The notes under the pieces were generated by a model. It had not been told where the DNA came from. It saw only the letters and a program-made list of their open reading frames with translations, and did not search any database. A stretch of 64,000 bases of DNA from an uncultured Dehalococcoidia bacterium (GTDB lineage: Bacteria > Chloroflexota > Dehalococcoidia > Lucifugimonadales > UBA3495): positions 3,459,570-3,523,569 of the forward strand of contig OY282565.1 in NCBI GenBank assembly GCA_958296445.1, given 5' to 3'. Below, piece after piece: positions 1-9,416 of this stretch. Numbering within the stretch: position 1 is the first letter of the stretch; each line of letters starts with the position of its first letter. Position numbers and translations under genes: made by a program.

Positions 1-1
1 C

Positions 2-274
2 CCTTGCCTTCCGGCTGATACCCAGCCGTGGTTCTTCCTGGCCCTCTACCCCGCCGACCAAAAAAGCCTGCCCGCCCACCGCCGGCAACACGGCTTCGAC
101 AACCTAGACTTCACCGCCAGCGCCTTCGACCAAGCAAAAAAAATCCCAACCCTAACCAACAAATGCCTAGCAATAATCCCCCTCCCCGACTACCCCATAA
201 CCAAAATCCAAACCGGCCAATACATCCCAAACCAACCCCCAATCTGGCAACAAGAAATCCCCGTACACCCCTAA
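2..274 (+). CDS. C-terminal part of a GT-C-like glycosyltransferase (partial, runs off left edge)
   Basis: An open frame enters from the left edge and ends at TAA 272-274, giving about 90 residues. It carries the pattern FFLALYP, GFDNLDF, LPDYPI and TGQY. The same pattern closes the frameshifted membrane glycosyltransferase at 34257-35608 (FLHVFP, GFHNLDF, LPEYGI, TGQH), so the two look like paralogous C-terminal soluble domains. The function of this tail is not known to me; the GT-C assignment rests only on the paralog. The sense strand is C-rich and uses CTA and ATA codons, like the next genes. The more proline/arginine-rich frame over the same bases is judged a shadow. Confidence 0.55.
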   Translation, partial: PCLPADTQPWFFLALYPADQKSLPAHRRQHGFDNLDFTASAFDQAKKIPTLTNKCLAIIPLPDYPITKIQTGQYIPNQPPIWQQEIPVHP

Positions 275-1696
275 CACCCCGCCCCGCCCCCCGTAGGGCC
301 GCCCTGCCGCGCCCCCGCCACCCCCCACAACCACGACCAAACCCCAACAAAAAATCCCCTCCCCCGGAGGGGGAGGGCTAGGGTGGGAACGTCCCCCGGC
401 CATCCCCAACCCGCCCGTCATTCCGTACAAGCCCCTGCCACTCCGAGCGATCCCCTGTCATTCTGAGCAAAGCGAAGCATCCCACCCCAAGCCGCCAGCC
501 CCTTCCCATCCCGCCGCCCCCTCCCCCCGTAGGGGCGCACGGCAGTGCGCCCGTCACCCCCGCAACCACGCCCGAACCCCGAACCCAAAAACCCCTGCCA
601 TCCCCAACACCCCCCGCAATTTGATGACACCAACCCCTTGCCAACCCCGATAACCACTCCCTACCATAATAACGTGCCATAACCCAAACACCCGGCCAAC
701 CCGCCAACCCGGCCCGCCCGTCATTCCGAGCGAGTCCCTGTCATTCTGAGCAAAGCGAAGAATCCCACCCCAAGCCGCCAGCCCTTTCCCCATCGCCCGC
801 AACCCCAACCCCCCGTCATTCCGAGCAAGCCCCTGTCATTCTAAGCAAGCCCTTGTCATTCTGAGCAAAGCGAAGAACCCCACCCCAAACCGCCAGCCCT
901 TTCCCCATCGCCCGCAACCCCAACCCCCCCGTCATTCCGTCCAAGCCCCTGTCACTCCGAGCAAGCCCCTGTCATTCTGAGCAAAGCGAAGAATCCCACC
1001 CCAAGCCGCCAGCCCCTTCCCATCCCGCCGCCCCCGCCCCCCGTAGGGGCGCACTGCCGTGCGCCCGTCACCCCCGCAACCACGCCCGACCCCCGAACCC
1101 AAAAACCCCTGCCATCCCCAACACCCCCCAGCGCCCACCCCTCCCGCAATTTGATGACACTAACCCCTTGCCAACCCCGATAACCACTACTTACCATAAT
1201 AACGTGCCATAACCCAAACACCCGGCCAACCCGCCAACCCAACCCGCCCGTCACTCCGAGCAAGCCCCTGTCATTCTGAGCAAAGCGAAGAATCCCACCC
1301 TAAACCGCCAGACCCTTCACCATCGCCCATAATCCCAGCCCGCCCGTCATTCTGAGCAAAGTAAAGAATCCCACCCAACAACCCAAATGTCCGAAAATGC
1401 CCGAAAATGTCCGGCAAAACAAAAAACCCGCGCCCTTATACCCCTAATCAGAACCCCCGGACTGCCAAAACCATCGGAACTATCCTGCCAATCCCTTAAT
1501 CCTGAAAATCCTGATTCAGACAATAAAATGGCGGAAAATGGGAGAAAATGACAGGAAAATCAAAAAAATCCCGAACCCCCGAACTGCCGGAACTATCCCG
1601 CCAATCCTGAAAACCCTGATTCAGACAACGAAACGGCAGGAAATGGCGGGAAATGGCAGGGAAAATAAAAATCCCCAACCCAAAGGAGACCCCCCA
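275..1696. repeat. Gene-free block of nested dispersed repeats
   Basis: About 1.4 kb with no credible gene. It contains: a CCCTCCCCC/GGGGGAGGG palindrome (about 353-397); at least five copies of a unit starting GTCATTCTGAGCAAAGCGAA (about 458, 740, 857, 973, 1268); two long near-identical stretches (about 443-717 and 960-1255); the palindrome GTAGGGGCGCAC..GTGCGCCC (529-553, 1043-1068); and two tandem A-rich units (about 1450-1567 and 1571-1683). Much of it is the reverse complement of the block at 60570-60900, including the ACCATAATAACG and TTGCCAACCCCGATAACCAC motifs. The strand is strongly C-rich and G-poor. Confidence 0.8.
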
Positions 1697-2230
1697 ATGA
1701 GCCTAAAATCCATCCGCAACCAAATCAACGCCCTACGCCGAAAATTCGCCTTCCCCCTAGCCGTCCTACGACTCCGCCGCATCTCCGAGGAGTTCTGCCA
1801 CGACTGGCACGCCGCCCTAACCAACAACAAACCCCTCCCCGAACCCCACCCCTTCATCCTGAAAATCGCCAAAGAAGTCCTACCCCTAAACACCTTTATG
1901 TCCCTGCACCACTACCTAAACCGCCACCGCGAAAACAAAACCACCCCCGAACCCCGAGCCATAGCCGTAACCCTATTCCCCCATCACGCCAACAGCCTCC
2001 TATTCACCCATCTGTTCGCCGGGGAACTAACCCCCCGACCCAAACCCGCGCCCCCCTTCGGCATCATCCCCCGAAACCGCCCCCAACGCACCCGCGCCAT
2101 CGACCCCCGCACCCGCGCCATCACTCGCCAACTACGCGAAACCCTCCGTAATTCCCCCGCAAACCCCGGCCAACCAACCGTCGCTCCCAACGCAACCCCC
2201 GCCGCCCCCGCACAACCCCCCGTACCGTAG
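1697..2230 (+). CDS. Conserved-looking hypothetical protein
   Basis: 177 residues. ATG 1697 is preceded by AAAGGAG at about 1682, a good ribosome site, so the longer upstream reading through repeat DNA is rejected. The N-terminal half (MSLKSIRNQINALRR...) is basic and helical, with His/Arg-rich segments; the last 50 residues are Pro/Ala/Arg-rich and low complexity. The stop codon lies inside a GTAGGGGCGCAC palindrome (2227-2252), so the repeat may have supplied the C-terminus. I do not recognise a family; the basic N-terminus is compatible with nucleic-acid binding but nothing shows it. Confidence 0.55.
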   Translation: MSLKSIRNQINALRRKFAFPLAVLRLRRISEEFCHDWHAALTNNKPLPEPHPFILKIAKEVLPLNTFMSLHHYLNRHRENKTTPEPRAIAVTLFPHHANSLLFTHLFAGELTPRPKPAPPFGIIPRNRPQRTRAIDPRTRAITRQLRETLRNSPANPGQPTVAPNATPAAPAQPPVP

Positions 2231-2380
2231 GGGCGCACAGCCGCACGCCCCCGCCGTAAGGCCACTGGCCCCAACCCTGGGTAGACAAAGCCACCCGCCC
2301 AAATTACTATGCCAAAAGAAGCAGGCACGGATGCTTGTAATTGCATGGATGCCTGCAATCCATTGGCAGAGGTAAAGGCG

Positions 2381-3466
2381 ATGGCCCATCAGGTTAAAGG
2401 AGTAATAGCGGAAACCCGGGGCGCCCCGGTGCAACTCACCGACATAAACATCCCCGACCCCGGCCCCGGCGAGGCCCTGGTTCGAGTGCTGGCCTGCGGC
2501 GTCTGCCACACCGACCTCCACTACCGCGAAGGCGCAATCAACGACGACTTCCCCTTCCTGCTGGGACACGAAGCCGCCGGCACGGTAGAGAGCGTCGGCC
2601 CCGGCGTAGACAACGTCGCCCCCGGCGATTTCGTCATCCTCGCCTGGCGGGCCCCCTGCGGCTCCTGCCGCTCCTGCGTCCGCGGCCGCCCCTGGTACTG
2701 CTTCGACAGCCGCAACGCCGCCCAGCCAATGACCCTGCCCGGCGGACGCCCCCTGTCCCCCGCCCTCGGCATCGGCGCCTTCGCCGAACTCACCCTCGTA
2801 GCCGCCGGCCAGGCCGTCAAGGTTCCCCCCGGCGCCAACCCCGCCGCCGCCGGACTCATCGGCTGCGGCATAATGGCCGGCTTGGGCGCCGCCGTCAACA
2901 CCGGCGGCGTCACCCGCGGCGACTCCGTCGCCGTCTTCGGCTGCGGCGGCGTCGGCGACGCCGCCATCGCCGGCTCCCGCCTCGCCGGCGCCCACACCAT
3001 CATCGCCATTGACATCGACGACCGCAAGCTCGAATGGGCCAAGGACTTCGGCGCCACCCACACCATCAACGCCCGCCACACCGACCCGGTAGACGCCGTC
3101 CGCAACCTCACCAACGGCAACGGCGTCAACGTCGCCATCGAAGCCGTCGGCAACCCCCTAACCTTCGAGCAGGCATTCTACGCCCGCGACCACGCCGGAA
3201 CCGTCGTCCTGGTAGGCGTCCCCAGCCCCGATATGACCATCCAACTCCCCCTCATCGAAGTCTTCGGACGCGGCGGCGCCGTCAAATCCTCCTGGTACGG
3301 CGACTGCCTACCCACCCGCGACTTCCCAATGTTCATCGAACTCCACCAACAAGGCCGCCTCGACCTCGACCGCTTCGTATCCGAAACCATCACCATCAAC
3401 GACATAGAGCAAGCCTTCCACAAAATGGAGCGCGGCGAAGTCCTCCGCTCAGTAGTGGTGTTCTAG
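2381..3466 (+). CDS. Zinc-dependent alcohol dehydrogenase, S-(hydroxymethyl)mycothiol dehydrogenase type
   Basis: 361 residues, normal length for the medium-chain dehydrogenase family. It oxidises an alcohol or thiol-bound formaldehyde with NAD. Visible: catalytic zinc ligands C39 (GVCHTD) and H63 (LGHEAAG); a structural-zinc loop with Cys 93, 96, 99 and 107; and a Rossmann motif VFGCGGVG near residue 190. The segments RGRPWYCFD and [12 protein letters not shown] are typical of mycothiol-dependent formaldehyde dehydrogenase, which is the basis of the call. Start: ATG 2381 after GAGGTAAAGG; 24 upstream in-frame residues lack family similarity. TfoX-N gene follows with a 1-base overlap. No mycothiol synthesis gene is in view, so the thiol partner is unknown. 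Confidence 0.8.
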   Translation: MAHQVKGVIAETRGAPVQLTDINIPDPGPGEALVRVLACGVCHTDLHYREGAINDDFPFLLGHEAAGTVESVGPGVDNVAPGDFVILAWRAPCGSCRSCVRGRPWYCFDSRNAAQPMTLPGGRPLSPALGIGAFAELTLVAAGQAVKVPPGANPAAAGLIGCGIMAGLGAAVNTGGVTRGDSVAVFGCGGVGDAAIAGSRLAGAHTIIAIDIDDRKLEWAKDFGATHTINARHTDPVDAVRNLTNGNGVNVAIEAVGNPLTFEQAFYARDHAGTVVLVGVPSPDMTIQLPLIEVFGRGGAVKSSWYGDCLPTRDFPMFIELHQQGRLDLDRFVSETITINDIEQAFHKMERGEVLRSVVVF

Positions 3467-3810
3467 TGGCCTACGATGAAAAGCTGGCCGCCCGGGTTCG
3501 CGGCGTCCTTGAAGGAAAAATGGGCGATGGGAAAATGAGCGTCCGTGAGCAAAAAATGTTCGGCGGGCTGGTTTTTATGCTCCACGGCAATATGGCCTGC
3601 GGCATCCACGGCACCGAACTTATCGTGCGGGTAGGGCGGGATAACTTCGACAACGCCCTGTCCCTGCCCCACGCCCGCCCTTTCGATCTAACCGGCCGCC
3701 CAATGCGGGGCTTCGTATTCGTATCGCCCCAGGGCATCGCCGCCGATAGCGCCCTCTCAACTTGGATAGCCCGCGGCATCACCCACGCCCAATCCCTGCC
3801 GCCCAAATAG
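3466..3810 (+). CDS. TfoX N-terminal domain protein
   Basis: 114 residues. GTG start at 3466-3468 shares its G with the TAG of the dehydrogenase (TAGTG), which suggests translational coupling. Motifs fit the TfoX N-terminal domain: KMFGGLVFMLHGNMACGI near residues 27-44, followed by a short beta-alpha region ending in LTGRPMRGFVFV. This family is widespread as a small single-domain protein; a role in competence is established only for the larger TfoX/Sxy proteins. Function here is therefore unknown. Confidence 0.75.
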   Translation: MAYDEKLAARVRGVLEGKMGDGKMSVREQKMFGGLVFMLHGNMACGIHGTELIVRVGRDNFDNALSLPHARPFDLTGRPMRGFVFVSPQGIAADSALSTWIARGITHAQSLPPK

Positions 3811-3963
3811 CAGAGCAACCCCCGTCCCAGCGCCCCAAAAGACACCACAACATACAAGAGAGTTAGTCTGAGAGGAAAAGTGATGTTCTAAATCCCCCGA
3901 ACCATCCAACCCGCCACCCCCAAATCCCATATCCCCGAATCCTGTATCCAAGGGAGAACCGCC

Positions 3964-4878
3964 GTGATAGACGGCCCAATCGCAACCATCATAGCTGCCG
4001 CCTTCGCCGCAGCAATGACCATATTCGGCTCCATCTGCATAGTCTACTACCGCCTAGGAAAGCTCCAGCAAGGACTAACCGCCAACAGAGAAATGGCCCA
4101 ATCCCAAACCGACCGCCTCTCCGACAAAATGGACGCCCAACGCACCGAAACCCAAGGCGAAATCGCCCGCCTCTCCGACAAAATGGACGCCCAGCGCACC
4201 GAAACCCAAGGCGAAATCGCCCGCCTCTCCGACAAAATGGACGCCCAACGCACCGAAACCCAAGGCGAAACCGCCCGGGTGTCCGACAAAGTAGACGCCC
4301 AGCGCGTAGAAACTGCCAGGGTATCGGCTAAAATGGACGCCCAGCACGCCGAAACGCTGGCCGAAATCCGGCGGTTAGACGTACAGCACGCCGAAACGCT
4401 GGCCGAAATCCGGCGGCTAGACGTACAGCACGCAGAGGCGTTGGCGGAGATCCGGCGGCTAGACGTACAGCACGCGCAGGCGCTGGCGGAAATCCGGCGG
4501 CTGGATGGGCAGCACGCAGAGGCAATGGCCGAAATCCGGCGGTTAGACTCCCAGAACACCCAGACCCTGACCGAAATCCGGCGGCAGGACGTCCAGCACG
4601 CGGAGGCGATGGCCGAAATCCGGCGGCTAGACTCCCAGAACACCCAAACGCTGACCGAAATCCGGCGGTCGGACGGGCAACACACCCAGACGCTGACCGA
4701 AATCCGGCGGTTAGACGGGCAGCACATCGAGGCTATGTCCGAAATCCGGCGCCTAGACTCCCAGAACACCCAGACCCTGACCGAAATCCGGAGGCTGGTC
4801 GATGCCATGGTTTCCCACTCCCACGACGCCGACGCCAGCGTGATATTCCGCATACCCCAAGGAACCGGCGCGGGATAA
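3964..4878 (+). CDS. Membrane-anchored coiled-coil protein made of tandem repeats
   Basis: 304 residues. GTG start after AAGGGAG at about 3950. Residues 6-30 form one transmembrane segment (IIAAAFAAAMTIFGSICIVYY). Then three 18-residue units beginning SDKMDAQRTETQ are followed by about ten 14-residue units of the form AEIRRLDVQHAE. The 14-residue units are encoded by 42-bp DNA repeats (about 4345-4790) that differ from each other, so the array is drifting. Leu/Ile and Ala positions give a coiled coil pointing to one side of the membrane. No enzymatic domain. It could be a spacer or scaffold; family not recognised. Confidence 0.7.
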   Translation: MIDGPIATIIAAAFAAAMTIFGSICIVYYRLGKLQQGLTANREMAQSQTDRLSDKMDAQRTETQGEIARLSDKMDAQRTETQGEIARLSDKMDAQRTETQGETARVSDKVDAQRVETARVSAKMDAQHAETLAEIRRLDVQHAETLAEIRRLDVQHAEALAEIRRLDVQHAQALAEIRRLDGQHAEAMAEIRRLDSQNTQTLTEIRRQDVQHAEAMAEIRRLDSQNTQTLTEIRRSDGQHTQTLTEIRRLDGQHIEAMSEIRRLDSQNTQTLTEIRRLVDAMVSHSHDADASVIFRIPQGTGAG

Positions 4879-4968
4879 AACCCAAGCCCACAGCATCGCA
4901 CCGGATTGGCAGCCAACCCGCGATGCTACACTAACCCGAATCAAGGCCACCTAACCCGGGAGGTTGAA

Positions 4969-5811
4969 ATGGACATAGGCGCAATGATGTTCGTAACCGA
5001 CTACTCCGCCCGCCCCGACGACCTAGGGCGGATGCTCGAGGAGCGGGGCTTCGAGTCCCTCTGGGTGCCCGAGCACACCCACATCCCGGCCAGCCGCCGC
5101 TCCCCCTGGCCCGGCGGCCCCGACCTGCCCGAAATGTACTGGCACACCTACGACCCCTTCGTCGCCCTCACCGCCGCCGCCGGCGCCACCACCACCCTCA
5201 AGCTGGGCACCGGCATTTGCCTGATGATTGAGCGCGACCCCATCACCACCGCCAAAGAAGTAGCCAGCGTTGACCTAATCTCCAACGGCCGGTTCATTTT
5301 CGGCATCGGCGGCGGCTGGAACGCCGAGGAAATGCAAGACCACGGCACCAACTACCAGCGCCGCTGGCGCATCCTGCGCGAAAACATCCTCGCAATGAAA
5401 GAAATCTGGACCCAGGACGAGCCGGAGTTTCATGGCCGCTACGTGAATTTCGACAAAATGTGGGCCTGGCCCAAACCGGCCCAGAAACCCCACCCGCCCA
5501 TCCTTATGGGCGGCGACGGCCCCACCACCTTTGACCGGGTGCTTGAGTACTGCGACGGCTGGATGCCCATAAGCGGCCGCCCCGCCGAAGGCCCCGGCCT
5601 CCCCGAAAAAATCGTAAACCTCAAACGCCGCGCCGAAGACCTAGGCCGCGACCCCGACTCCATCAACATAACCGTATTCGGCGCCCGCCCCGACCCCGAC
5701 AACCTAGCCCAAATGGAAGAATACGGCGTCAACCGCGTCATCTTCTCCCTACCCTCAGCCAACGCCGACACCGTAACCCCCATCCTAGACGACTGCGCCA
5801 AACTCATTTAA
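4969..5811 (+). CDS. Luciferase-like (LLM class) flavin/F420-dependent oxidoreductase
   Basis: 280 residues. ATG 4969 follows CCGGGAGG at 4957. The bacterial-luciferase TIM-barrel fold is indicated by the N-terminal strand MDIGAMMFVTDY, the PEHTHIP segment (residues 37-43), GTGICL, the ERDPITTAKEVASVDLISNGR helix region, FGIGGGWNAEE (near 120) and ILMGGDG (near 175). This arrangement is the one usually annotated as probable F420-dependent oxidoreductase; the substrate cannot be read from the sequence. A GC-rich hairpin at 5834-5855 lies just downstream. Confidence 0.8.
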   Translation: MDIGAMMFVTDYSARPDDLGRMLEERGFESLWVPEHTHIPASRRSPWPGGPDLPEMYWHTYDPFVALTAAAGATTTLKLGTGICLMIERDPITTAKEVASVDLISNGRFIFGIGGGWNAEEMQDHGTNYQRRWRILRENILAMKEIWTQDEPEFHGRYVNFDKMWAWPKPAQKPHPPILMGGDGPTTFDRVLEYCDGWMPISGRPAEGPGLPEKIVNLKRRAEDLGRDPDSINITVFGARPDPDNLAQMEEYGVNRVIFSLPSANADTVTPILDDCAKLI

Positions 5812-5833
5812 CCCCCGAAAACCCACACTGGCC

Positions 5834-5860
5834 GGGGCGGGGCGAAACCCGCCCCATTCT
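5834..5860 (+). terminator. Hairpin after the luciferase-like gene
   Basis: GGGGCGGG (5834-5841), loop GCGAAA, CCCGCCCC (5848-5855), then ATTCT. Perfect 8-bp GC stem about 20 bases after the stop codon. Weak T tract, so termination is inferred. Confidence 0.5.
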
Positions 5861-5881
5861 CGAACACCCAAAAAGGAAACT

Positions 5882-7314
5882 ATGAACCGCATCGAAATTA
5901 TGGTAATTCTGGCTCTCTTCTCCCTGCTGGCTGTGGCCTGCTCCGCCCAGCCCACGCCTAACGTCGTCGAAGTCGTAGTAACCGCAACCCCGCAACCGAG
6001 CGCCACTCCCAACCTAGACGCAACCATAGACGCCCGCGTCGCAGCCGCAATGGCAACTTCCCCCCCCCCCCCGCGCTAACCGCAACTCCAACACCATATC
6101 CCACGCCAACCGCCCAACCAACAGCCACGCCCGCGCCTGAATCTACAGCCACGCCAATGCCCACGGCTGCGCCGCAGCCTACTTCCACCCCTGCGCCGAC
6201 CGCCACCCCCGTACCCATACCGACGGCCACGCCAATGCCCACCCCTGCGCCGACCGCAACTCCGATACCAACGCCGACGCCAACCGCAACTCCGATACCA
6301 ACACCAACACCAACGGCAACTCCGACACCAACGCCGCGGCCCACTTCGACGCCAAGACCAACGCCACGCCCTACGCCCACCCGGGCGCCAACGGCAACAC
6401 CGCGGCCCACACCTACGCCCACCCCTACTGCAACACCCGCGCCGCAGTACCCGGAAAAAGTTCAGGAAGCCATTTCAGCCATCACGGTGAAAATCACCCG
6501 GTCATCCAACCCCGTCGAAGGCTATGACGGATCCGGCTTCTTCGAGATTTGGCAAACCTTTGACGAAACATCAGTTTGGCTGTGGACTAACGCCCACGTC
6601 GTCGGCAACGACGAAACAGTCGAAGTTTACTGGCACCTAGCCGACAAGACCGTTGAAGCCGAAGTCCTGATAAAGGACGATGAACTGGACATCGCCCTCC
6701 TCGAAATCGAATTTGAGGAATTTGGACAAAAGCTCCCTGACGTAACTTTAGGAGTCTGGTATGGGGGAGGCGGCTACGAAAAGGGTGACAAGGTTTACGC
6801 CGCCGGATACCCCGATACGATGGACGCGGCGCAAAAGGCGCCCGTGATAACCGACGGCGCGGTTTACTCCAATACGTTGAACCGCGGGAAATTCATCGAG
6901 CATAGCGCCGAGATACGCCCCGGCAATTCCGGCGGCCCGCTGATGGACAAGCACGGCAACGTCATCGGCATAAACACCAGCTATTACCCCAGCGCAGACC
7001 GGATAGGGCTTGCCCTGCCAATGGAAACGGCCTTAGACTGGATTAACGAGCTGCTAGCGCCGGAGCCTGTGCGGTCAAGACTGGAGCAGTCAGACGGAGC
7101 GTATTGGGCTGTGCCGTACTGGTACGAAGATGGAGAGGTCATTTACTTGGGAGACAGCGAAGGCGGCTACTGCGTGGTAATGTATCGCCCCGGCGGCAGC
7201 GACCCGTTCCCCAAGGATTGGAACTGCGATTTCAGCGGATTCTGGTACGAGGGCTACGTATATTTCGAATACGGTGGCGTCTACTACAATGCCCCGGCCA
7301 TCGGGCCATACTAA
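5882..7314 (+). CDS. Secreted trypsin-like (S1C/DegP-type) serine protease lipoprotein, split by a poly-C frameshift
   Basis: The first frame (5882-6079) starts [20 protein letters not shown], a lipoprotein signal with lipobox AVAC, and enters a linker. At 6060-6072 there are 13 consecutive C; as sequenced this leads to a stop at 6077-6079. Removing one C (or adding two) joins it to the frame that runs to 7314: a Pro/Thr linker of about 110 residues (TPTATP repeats) and a protease domain. Catalytic triad: His in TNAHVV (codon 6595), Asp in DIALL (6688), Ser in GNSGGP (6928). So the intact product would be a surface-anchored protease of about 475 residues. The frame may be phase-variable or a homopolymer sequencing error. 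The C-terminal 80 residues after the protease fold are Trp/Tyr-rich and unassigned. Confidence 0.75.
6060..6072 (+). repeat. Homopolymer tract of 13 C inside the protease gene
   Basis: Thirteen C residues at the junction of signal/linker and the Pro-Thr linker. The frame is out of phase at this length and in phase at 12 or 15. Confidence 0.9.
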
Positions 7315-7383
7315 CCCAGACGCCTGCCCTCATCCGGCAACAGAATCGCCGGATGTTCCAAACCCGCGCCCCGGATGTGCCAA

Positions 7384-7410
7384 GTAGGGGCGCACAGCCG
7401 TGCGCCCCTT
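7384..7410. repeat. Palindromic repeat GTAGGGGCGCAC..GTGCGCCCC
   Basis: One of about nine members of this family in the window (529, 1043, 2227, 7384, 20231, 53443, 54942, 55004, partial 55079). Arms pair over about 10 bp around a 4-base loop. It sits 70 bases after the protease stop, where it could act as a transcription terminator. Confidence 0.8.
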
Positions 7411-7551
7411 TACGAATACCCTCTATTACGGATGCGTTGAATGTCAACAATGCCAGCGCAGATTGAGATTGCCCGCCAATTTCCGCCCTTTGCGCGGATT
7501 CCGGCGAAATCGGGAATAATGGGAATCCGCGGCAATGACCGGGCTTGCCCC

Positions 7552-8115
7552 CTACCCCCCGTCGCCCTGAGCCATCCGCCCTTCGATGCGGGCCAGTATA
7601 TCGCGGATTTCCAGCAGGGTGGCGTTGGCCGGGGCGTCGGCTTCGGCGGATGCCACCGCCGGGACGCGCCCGGTTTCAGCGTCAACCACCCGCTGACGCT
7701 GAGCCAGAACGGCGTTGCGAAAGGCTTCGGCGTTGATGACCCCAATCAGATTGCCCTCGGAACCGGCGTTCTGGCCCGCGCTGCCGGCGGTCTCAACTTT
7801 CAGCCCCCGCAACCCGTAAAAGCGCATTACAGGATCGTCGTGCAGCCGCAGGTCGGTGATGCGATCCAAAGGAATGGTGGCCTCTTTGCGGAAAAATACG
7901 CCTACCCGCACTTCCAGGGCCTGCGCGGTCAGCGTCGCCGACACCCGCCGCAGATACTCCGGCCCGTACCAGAGACTGAACAGCCACCAGAAAGGTATCA
8001 GCGCAATGCCAACCACCGTGATAACGAGGATTCCGCTGCCAACCCATCGCAACCACCACATTATGCTTCTGTCGAACTCTGCTTCGGAAATAACGTTCCC
8101 GGTGACTCCGGTCAT
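7552..8115 (-). CDS. Membrane protein with bacterial PH-like domain (YdbS/bPH2 type)
   Basis: 187 residues. Two closely spaced hydrophobic segments at residues 20-50 (WVGSGILVITVVGIALIPFWWLFSLWYG), then a bPH2-type domain: ATLTAQALEVRVGVFFRKEATIPLDRITDLRL and a GLRGLKVETAG strand near residue 125. The C-terminal helix LLEIRDILARIEGRMAQ is coiled-coil-like. These proteins are usually found in the membrane with unknown role. It is convergent with the protease gene and divergent from nothing nearby; the MFS gene upstream ends about 70 bases before its start, on the same strand. Confidence 0.75.
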   Translation of the reverse strand: MTGVTGNVISEAEFDRSIMWWLRWVGSGILVITVVGIALIPFWWLFSLWYGPEYLRRVSATLTAQALEVRVGVFFRKEATIPLDRITDLRLHDDPVMRFYGLRGLKVETAGSAGQNAGSEGNLIGVINAEAFRNAVLAQRQRVVDAETGRVPAVASAEADAPANATLLEIRDILARIEGRMAQGDGG

Positions 8116-8183
8116 ATTGTCAGACTCCTTAATGCTTTGTGAATCGCCTACGAATCAACCCCCGCAACAGCGCGGCGGCGGCC

Positions 8184-9416
8184 CTATCCCGCAGCCTGCT
8201 GCGGCAGTGGGATAAGGGCAAAGAACACCGCAGCCAAGGCAAACAACGCGGCAATGAAGTAAACCGTTGCGTCGAACCCGCTAGTTTCGTAGATTGCGCC
8301 GGTTATCAGGGATGCGGCGGCGCTCATCAGAAAGGCGGCAAAGGCCACCACGCCCAGCCCGGTGGACGCCACCTCACGGCCCACCACGTCGAAAACCGCA
8401 GCAGTGACAATCGGCTGGTCAGGGTAGAGAAACAGCCCCAGCAGGGCTATAGTAACCGTCAAAAGAACCCCGTCGTCGAAAACCAGCAACGCAAGGGCCG
8501 CCAAGCACGACCAGATGAGACCGGGAACCAAGATTTGCTTGCGGCCCCAACGGTCGGACAAATAGCCCGCCGCCGGTTTGGCCACTAGGCCGACGGCGAT
8601 GAGCAGCCCGATGTGAACCCCTCGCGAAAAGGGCGACAGCTCCAGTTCGTTGCCCAAGTACAGGGGCAGCACGATTACCAGCGACACCAAGGCCATTCCC
8701 CGCAGTCCGCGCACTAGGGTAAGCCCCCACAGCGCCGGGCTGCGCAACAGCCGCTTGGTCATCGCAACCCGCTGAGCCAGCGGTGTAGCGTCCGCGCCTT
8801 CGCTCTCGCGCACGCGCCCGATGTTTCGGAAAGACCAGACGGCCATAAACCCCAAGAAAAAGGGCGCAATAGCGTAGATACTGAGCAAACCCTGCCAGCC
8901 CAAGAAAGCAAGCAGCGCCCCGGTAGCCACCGGCCCGGCCACGTCGCCGACGCTGCCGCCAACGCCGTGGAACGCCAGCGCCATGCCCCGCCGTCCGGCA
9001 AAGTGGTATGACAGAGAGGCCGACGCGGGCAAGTGCCAGATGGAATGGGAAACGGCCACCACGCCGATGCCCACCAGCAACAACGGATAAACCGGCGACA
9101 CCCCCATAACCAGAGAACCCAGGGCCGCCGCCGCCAAGCATCCGGCCAGCAGAAACCCCCAATACTTGCGCAGCAGGTCAACCACCACCCCGCCGGGTAG
9201 CGTAACCAGCCCCGACGCCAGCTCCCGAATGGAAAGAATCCCGCCAACACCAATACTGTTCAATCCAAAAGTCTGCTGTATCTCCGGCAGAACCACCACA
9301 AAGCTCTGGATAATCCAGTGAAACATAGCATGACCGGCAGCCAACCCGGAAAGCATATACCGCCCCCCCGGTATGGGCCACCCACCCTTGCCCGTCGCCG
9401 TCCCGCTACTGTCCAT
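8184..9416 (-). CDS. Major facilitator superfamily transporter
   Basis: About 410 residues with about twelve hydrophobic segments, normal MFS size. The loop between TM2 and TM3 (VVDLLRKYWGF) and the matching loop in the second half (GYLSDRWGRKQ) are the MFS A-like motifs. ATG 9416 is chosen; an in-frame TTG at 9434 would add six residues. Substrate not evident. The PH-domain gene follows on the same strand with a 68-base gap, so co-transcription is possible. Confidence 0.85.
   Translation of the reverse strand: MDSSGTATGKGGWPIPGGRYMLSGLAAGHAMFHWIIQSFVVVLPEIQQTFGLNSIGVGGILSIRELASGLVTLPGGVVVDLLRKYWGFLLAGCLAAAALGSLVMGVSPVYPLLLVGIGVVAVSHSIWHLPASASLSYHFAGRRGMALAFHGVGGSVGDVAGPVATGALLAFLGWQGLLSIYAIAPFFLGFMAVWSFRNIGRVRESEGADATPLAQRVAMTKRLLRSPALWGLTLVRGLRGMALVSLVIVLPLYLGNELELSPFSRGVHIGLLIAVGLVAKPAAGYLSDRWGRKQILVPGLIWSCLAALALLVFDDGVLLTVTIALLGLFLYPDQPIVTAAVFDVVGREVASTGLGVVAFAAFLMSAAASLITGAIYETSGFDATVYFIAALFALAAVFFALIPLPQQAAG

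Noticed and set aside
28-381. Pro/Arg-rich frame at the left edge
   Set aside because: It overlaps in another frame the fragment with similarity to the 35608 tail and enters repeat DNA.
3034-3465. N-terminal extension of the TfoX-N gene
   Set aside because: It is Arg/Pro-rich shadow of the dehydrogenase gene; the true start is the overlapping GTG.
4345-4790. Possible CRISPR or satellite array (42-bp repeats)
   Set aside because: In-frame, coding a 14-residue coiled-coil unit; no spacers.
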